Origin: CALZIK01 sp945787635
GTDB taxonomy: Bacteria > Acidobacteriota > Thermoanaerobaculia > Multivoradales > JAHEKO01
Length of the DNA stretch: 64,000 bases
Reading direction: 5' to 3'
NCBI GenBank assembly: GCA_947259725.1
Contig: CAMYNM010000013.1
Location: forward strand, 16,096 to 80,095
Part shown: positions 60,214 through 64,000 of the stretch, piece by piece
Layout: every line of letters starts with the position of its first letter
How positions within the stretch are numbered: position 1 is the first letter of the stretch
Translations under genes and position numbers: made by a program
The notes under the pieces: model-generated
What the model saw: only the letters and a program-made list of their open reading frames with translations
Told to the model about the DNA's origin: nothing
The model's database searches: none

Positions 60214-60334
60214 ATCGCCTCCAGGGCCGCCATCTGCGGCGTTGCGCGGCGCTCGGCAATCCTCGACGTGCTTGGAGCACGCCTCCGGTGGCCTCACTTG
60301 CGCGCCTGTCATCTGGCGACCCTGGAGGCGATCT
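60212..60334. repeat. Imperfect-palindrome element with 21-bp terminal inverted repeats
   Basis: The 21 bases at 60212-60232 (beginning AGATCGCCTCCAGGG) are repeated in inverse at 60314-60334 with one mismatch, about 81 bases apart. Inside are further short stems, such as GTGCT...AGCAC. The element starts within the aconitase stop codon and contains no ORF. The size and structure resemble REP/BIME or small MITE-type extragenic palindromes. Copies elsewhere in the genome would settle it. Confidence 0.6.
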
Positions 60335-60424
60335 CCGGGGGTTCGGTCCCCTCCCGATTGGTTCTCGAAGCCTTGTCCTGACGTCCGGATCTCTCAGGTG
60401 CATCAAACCGATAGTGGGCCGCCG

Positions 60425-60465
60425 GTGCCTCTTCTCGCTCGCGGAGCTTCGCTCGCAAGAGGCAC
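60425..60465. other. Inverted repeat in the acnA downstream gap
   Basis: GTGCCTCTT (60425-60433) and AAGAGGCAC (60457-60465) are perfect inverse copies around a 23-base, GCTCGC-rich spacer that itself can partly pair. No T tract follows. It may be a weak terminator for acnA or part of a repeat element. The rest of 60335-60511 shows no gene or other structure that I can support. Confidence 0.4.
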
Positions 60466-60511
60466 GCGGCGCCCTTCCAAGCTCAGCGCCGATTGGCCTC
60501 GAGCGCCTAAG

Positions 60512-60541
60512 AAAGCCCGGAGGCCGGTGGGCCTCCGGGCT
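60512..60541 (-). terminator. Intrinsic terminator of the nidogen-like gene
   Basis: A perfect 12-bp stem (AGCCCGGAGGCC at 60514-60525 with 60530-60541) closes a 4-base loop, 22 bases past the stop of the minus-strand gene at 60564, and is followed on that strand by TTC TTAGG. The short T run makes it a moderate terminator. Confidence 0.75.
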
Positions 60542-60563
60542 GTGGGTTGAACCTATCGCCGTC

Positions 60564-62660
60564 TTAGTGACAGACGGGGTTCAGGCTGGTGTCGAACTTG
60601 CCGAGACCTCCGGTCGCGGGACCGTTGGCGTAGGACTCCCAAGTGGAGCGGAAGGTGTCGACGTGCTGGATCGCCGCGGTGTGCGCGCTCGGGCCACCGT
60701 CGACCAGCAGCACGAACGCCATGGTCTTGACGTCGGTGGGACTGGGTCCACAGGCCGGGTTCGTGGCCGCGTCGTTCTCGTCGCCGAAGGCGGGAGTCCG
60801 GGAACCGTTGTTGGGAAGACCGAAGACGTCTCCGGCGATGGTTATGTCGTCCACGTCGAGATCGATTCGCTGGCCGCAGAAGATGATGTCGTCCTGGGCG
60901 GCGACACTGCTGTTGCCTCCGAGCGGATTGCCCGAGAAGGCGCTTCGCGGATTGTCCACGTACCAGAACGGACTGACGTCGGCCGCCGCGCGCAGACCCA
61001 TGAAGTACTGATCCAGCTCGGTGAAGCCGTCGATCAGCTCGTTGGGCTCGGTGATGAAGAAGCTCTCGCCCGCACCTGGGTCGCATGGTACCGGCAGGCC
61101 GGCGCTCGCAGCCGCACCCAGGTCGGCAATCGCGTTGCCTTCGGCGCTCGAGGCCCGCGGGTCGCCACCGAAGTAGCTGTCGGGGACTCGGACGTTGTGG
61201 AAGAAGCTCCAGTGGGCGGCGCTCCTGCCGAGAAGATCAGCACTGAAGAAAAAGCCCGGATGCAAGAACGCAGGGAAAGCCAGCCAGCGGTGACCGGCTT
61301 CCTGGCCCATGAGGGACATCGCCGAGTTCAAGCCGAGCGTATAGGCGCCGTTGCCGCCGAAGTCGCCCTGGAGGGTGCCCATCCGGCGCGCCCGCCTCGA
61401 GATCTGACTCGATCCGGGGGGTCCGTCCAGGGTAGCCCCGGGGACGCTCGAAGAGAAGCGGAACTTCTTGATCGGCGGGTTGACCAACTTGTGGGCGTCG
61501 GGCCAGTAGAGCCCGATCCGGTTCATGTTGAGAACCGATTCGAGTTCGTCGATCGTTCCGGTATCCGGACTCTCCAGAAGCGAGGTGAAGTCGAACGTAC
61601 CGCGGAAGAATCCGAGGCCGTCGGTGTCGTTCCTGATGCCTTGGTGGAAGGCAAAGGCGCCAAAGCCGATGTCGATCACGTCTTCGGTGAAGATGACGAT
61701 GAAGTCGAATTCGTCCGGATGGCTCTCGAGGAATCGAGTAGCAACACCCAGTGTGTCCATCTGGGCGACCGGACTACCGAGCGTGAACTCCTCGAAGATC
61801 GCTCCGGCCGGAAACGTGCCGGGCAGATCGGCGGTGTAATCGATCTCAGAAAACGGGGTCGCGTCGCCGCCCTCGGCCACGCCAACCACGCCGGTCGAGG
61901 CGTCGACCGAGCCGTAGTTCAGATCGATCGAGCCGTCATCGTACAGTACCGCCTGGACGGTGTTCGAGTTGCCAGAGCCGAACTCCGGCACCGCGTCCCA
62001 GGTGACGACGATATTCGTGGCGTTGATCTCCGCACGAACGTCGCCTCCAGATGCAGGATCGTAGTCTTCAAGCAGAACAGAGATGCGTGGCGGACCCCCG
62101 ACGTGTCGAGCCGCGTCTCTCGCCGCGCTCGAGCCGTCGCCGGCCCCGAACGTGATGTGTCCGTCGGAACCTACGAAGATCGACGGATCCCCGCCGCCGC
62201 CGTAGGTCGTTCCGAAGAAGGAAAAGCTGAAAGGCGCCGCAGGAAGCGCGACTGCGTCGTCATCGCCCAGCCCGAGAGGCACCCCGGTTTCGGCGATAAC
62301 GCCGCCGGCCGCCGAGCTGACCGAAAAATCGCCCGCGCCCGGCGCGAAGCTGATCGTCGTGCCCGCGGCGATGTCAAAGAGGTTGGGCGGGGTCGGCGGG
62401 ATGATGAGGGTGCCGTCGTCCACGATCACCGCGACGTCGCCGACGTCCGCACTCGCGGGCGCGCTGGCGTTGGCGGTGAGCTTGGCGGCGCGCGCTTGCA
62501 GCACTTTGTTATGGCTGTCGCGATGTGGTCCCGAGCCGTCGATGTGCTCGAAGGGACCGGTGTCCTCCCAGGGAATCGATTTCGGGATCTTGGCGGCAAA
62601 GGTTGTCGAACCTGCAAACAGCAGGGCGAGCGCCACGAGCGCAATAATTCGTCGGTTCAC
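60564..62660 (-). CDS. Exported protein with nidogen-like domain and degenerate zinc-protease motif
   Basis: 698 residues from GTG 62660, AGGAGG 6 bases upstream, signal peptide ending near TTFAAK. Residues about 140-275 resemble a NIDO (nidogen) domain: FSFSFFGTTYGGGGDPSIFVGSDG, GPPRISVLLEDYDP, VVTWDAVPEF, DGSIDLNYG. Residues about 300-470 include FIVIFTEDVIDIGFGAFAFHQ and GQEAGHRWLAF, where Gln453-Glu454-x2-His457 sits at the place of an HExxH zinc site but lacks the first His. The C-terminal part has Asn-Pro-rich, disulfide-type cysteines (five or so). I know no named family for the whole; a secreted adhesin or inactive protease is possible. It ends at a strong hairpin. Confidence 0.7.
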   Translation of the reverse strand: MNRRIIALVALALLFAGSTTFAAKIPKSIPWEDTGPFEHIDGSGPHRDSHNKVLQARAAKLTANASAPASADVGDVAVIVDDGTLIIPPTPPNLFDIAAGTTISFAPGAGDFSVSSAAGGVIAETGVPLGLGDDDAVALPAAPFSFSFFGTTYGGGGDPSIFVGSDGHITFGAGDGSSAARDAARHVGGPPRISVLLEDYDPASGGDVRAEINATNIVVTWDAVPEFGSGNSNTVQAVLYDDGSIDLNYGSVDASTGVVGVAEGGDATPFSEIDYTADLPGTFPAGAIFEEFTLGSPVAQMDTLGVATRFLESHPDEFDFIVIFTEDVIDIGFGAFAFHQGIRNDTDGLGFFRGTFDFTSLLESPDTGTIDELESVLNMNRIGLYWPDAHKLVNPPIKKFRFSSSVPGATLDGPPGSSQISRRARRMGTLQGDFGGNGAYTLGLNSAMSLMGQEAGHRWLAFPAFLHPGFFFSADLLGRSAAHWSFFHNVRVPDSYFGGDPRASSAEGNAIADLGAAASAGLPVPCDPGAGESFFITEPNELIDGFTELDQYFMGLRAAADVSPFWYVDNPRSAFSGNPLGGNSSVAAQDDIIFCGQRIDLDVDDITIAGDVFGLPNNGSRTPAFGDENDAATNPACGPSPTDVKTMAFVLLVDGGPSAHTAAIQHVDTFRSTWESYANGPATGGLGKFDTSLNPVCH

Positions 62661-62914
62661 TCTTGTCCTCCTTTTCGTAACGCTGCTCGCCTTGGTTGGC
62701 GGCAGTGAAAGTTCTGTTTCTGTAAGGGTCCCCTAGGCTACTCCGCTCGGCCGCACTAGGCAAATCGACGGTTGGCTATGGGACGCAGGCCGTTCGGCGA
62801 GCCCCGACACCACCCTGCTGGGCTGGCTCAGGCCCGCACGGCCGGGGTTGGCCGACCGCCAGCCGCTGTTGCTATCAAGTGAGTACCACGACGGACTCCA
62901 AGGAGGGATAAGGA

Positions 62915-64000
62915 ATGCTCCATGACAAGAAGGCCGATCTGGCCGGCCCCGGCATCGGCAACTACGAAGACCTCGAGAAGATCCTGCCTCGCGATTACAA
63001 CTCGATTTTGACGCCCAAGGAGACCCAAAGCGCGATCTTCGCGGTCAAACAGGCGATCGAGGAGAGCCTCTGCAAAGAGCTCAACCTGATGATGGTCCAG
63101 GTGCCGCTCATCGTCGACGTCGAGAGCGGGGTCAACGACATGCTCGATCGCGACGGCTCGCGGACGCCCATCGAGTTTCACATCTCGAACGACCATGACC
63201 AGAATCCCATCGACGCTCAGGTCGTTCAGGCGGCCACCAAGTGGAAGCGGGTGGCACTCCAACAGTTCGACTGCGAGCCGGGCGAGGGAATCTGCACCGA
63301 CATGAAGGCGGTGCGCAAGGACTACTTCCTCGATCACGATCACTCGGCCTATGTCGACCAGTGGGACTGGGAGATGGCGATCACCGGGAACGAGCGCAAC
63401 CTGGATTTTCTGACCGAGGTCGTCAAGAAGATCTGGAAGTCCCTGCGCGCCGGTGAGGCCCGAGCGCTCGAGCTGTTTCCGCAGCTCGCCGAGGCCGGCT
63501 TCCCGCCTCTGCCCGAAACGCTGACCTTCTTCCATGCCGAGGAGATTCTCGAGCGCTACCCGGATCTACCTCGCAAAGAGCGAGAGACCGCGATCCTGCA
63601 GGACTATCCGGCGATCTTCATCTACGGCATCGGCTTGCCGCTCGCGGACGGCTATCCGCACGAGATGCGGGCGGCGGACTACGACGATTGGGTCACCGAG
63701 ACGGTCTCGGCTTCGGGTAAGCCCATGCACGGTCTCAACGGCGACATTCTGGTCTGGAACCCGGTGACCGAGCGGCGCCACGAGCTCACCTCGATGGGGG
63801 TGCGCGTCAACGCCGAGACTCTGAAGACTCAGCTCGAAATGAGCGGTCAGCTCGACTTCCTCGACTTTCCCTACCACCAAGCGATTTTGAAAGACGAGAT
63901 TCCGCTTTCGATCGGCGGCGGCATCGGTCAGTCGCGGACCTACATGTATCTGCTCAAGAAGGCCCATCTGGGTGAGGTCAGCGTCACTGTTTGGCCGAAG
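62915..64000 (+). CDS. asnA: Aspartate-ammonia ligase (AsnA), 3' partial
   Basis: 362 codons from ATG 62915 (AAGGAGGG 10 bases upstream) open to the last base, so the stop lies outside; little should be missing. It matches AsnA: SILTPKETQSAIFAVKQAIE, VPLIVDVESGVNDMLD, PIEFHISNDHD, AVRKDYFLDHDHSAYVDQWDWE and the ATP-site stretch IGGGIGQSRTYMYLLKKAHLGE. The enzyme, related to class II aminoacyl-tRNA synthetases, makes asparagine from aspartate, ammonia and ATP in the cytoplasm. It is divergent from the nidogen-like gene across a 254-base gap where I see no clear promoter. Confidence 0.9.
   Translation, partial: MLHDKKADLAGPGIGNYEDLEKILPRDYNSILTPKETQSAIFAVKQAIEESLCKELNLMMVQVPLIVDVESGVNDMLDRDGSRTPIEFHISNDHDQNPIDAQVVQAATKWKRVALQQFDCEPGEGICTDMKAVRKDYFLDHDHSAYVDQWDWEMAITGNERNLDFLTEVVKKIWKSLRAGEARALELFPQLAEAGFPPLPETLTFFHAEEILERYPDLPRKERETAILQDYPAIFIYGIGLPLADGYPHEMRAADYDDWVTETVSASGKPMHGLNGDILVWNPVTERRHELTSMGVRVNAETLKTQLEMSGQLDFLDFPYHQAILKDEIPLSIGGGIGQSRTYMYLLKKAHLGEVSVTVWPK

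Noticed and set aside
60288..62708. 806-residue frame on the plus strand
   Set aside because: Antisense to the secreted nidogen-like protein, which has a signal peptide, a strong ribosome site and a terminator; the plus frame is Arg/Val-rich without any motif.
62828..63535. 235-residue frame on the minus strand
   Set aside because: Antisense to asnA, which is open to the window end and matches the family throughout.
1..64000. CRISPR arrays, tRNA, rRNA, IS transposases, prophage genes
   Set aside because: I looked for spaced direct repeats, tRNA-like cloverleaf ends, rRNA-like stretches and transposase motifs and saw none that I could support.

Overview
The window is high-GC (roughly two thirds G+C by eye), densely coded DNA from a Gram-negative bacterium: it carries outer-membrane barrels, lipoproteins with lipoboxes, Tat and Sec signal peptides and periplasmic cytochromes. 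A Hanks-type kinase fused to TPRs, DUF4097, CPBP, slipin and PA0069-type radical SAM proteins, mixed with anaerobe-style ferredoxin and heterodisulfide-reductase (Hdr) genes, suggest an Acidobacteriota-like metagenome lineage. That assignment is an inference; there is no rRNA or tRNA in the window to test it.

Layout. 1-5083: end of an iron-type ABC permease coupled to an MFS exporter, then a convergent pair (DUF2207 membrane protein, flavin reductase). 5223-13860: a carbohydrate block with a very unusual fusion of a BNR_4/polysaccharide-lyase-like domain to a POTRA plus Omp85/BamA-type barrel, translationally coupled to a GH105 lipoprotein, and a GH2 enzyme coupled to a radical SAM gene. 13966-28122: housekeeping and signalling genes (DUF4097, MFS, archaemetzincin-like protease, Ser/Thr kinase, tandem NBR1-type Ig protein, rhomboid, RarD, CPBP protease, slipin, universal stress protein).

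28309-38792 (minus strand) is a respiratory operon for a periplasmic type II DMSO-reductase-family molybdoenzyme (nitrate reductase/nitrite oxidoreductase/chlorate reductase clade): a lipoprotein with an unusual haem motif, an outer-membrane protein, a dihaem cytochrome c fused to an ethylbenzene-dehydrogenase-type gamma subunit, a Tat-exported catalytic subunit, a small unknown protein, an Fe-S beta subunit, a TorD chaperone and an unknown HExxH protein.

42794-60213 is central carbon and electron metabolism: L-2-hydroxyglutarate oxidase, malate dehydrogenase and citrate synthase on the minus strand. Divergent from these is a ten-gene operon: a MarR regulator with a four-cysteine tail, 2-oxoacid:ferredoxin oxidoreductase (korDABC), a GltD-like flavoprotein fused to ferredoxin and MvhD-like domains, an HdrC-HdrB fusion, HdrA, a zinc-ribbon microprotein and a hemerythrin. 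Aconitase follows. hdrA is read here as one selenoprotein gene: an in-frame TGA replaces a conserved cysteine and is followed by a 7-bp hairpin with a GGTC loop, as expected of a bacterial SECIS. Aconitase carries an apparent one-base deletion near its 3' end. The window closes with a mobile-like inverted repeat, a secreted nidogen-like protein and aspartate-ammonia ligase (asnA), which runs off the end.

Working model: citrate synthase, aconitase and malate dehydrogenase feed 2-oxoglutarate to KorABCD. Reduced ferredoxin is then handled by an NAD(P)-linked Hdr complex, while a separate periplasmic molybdoenzyme exchanges electrons with c-type cytochromes. The strongest candidates for new biology are the lyase-POTRA-barrel fusion (a type Vd-like autotransporter with a new passenger) and the Kor-GltD-Hdr complex with a selenocysteine HdrA.
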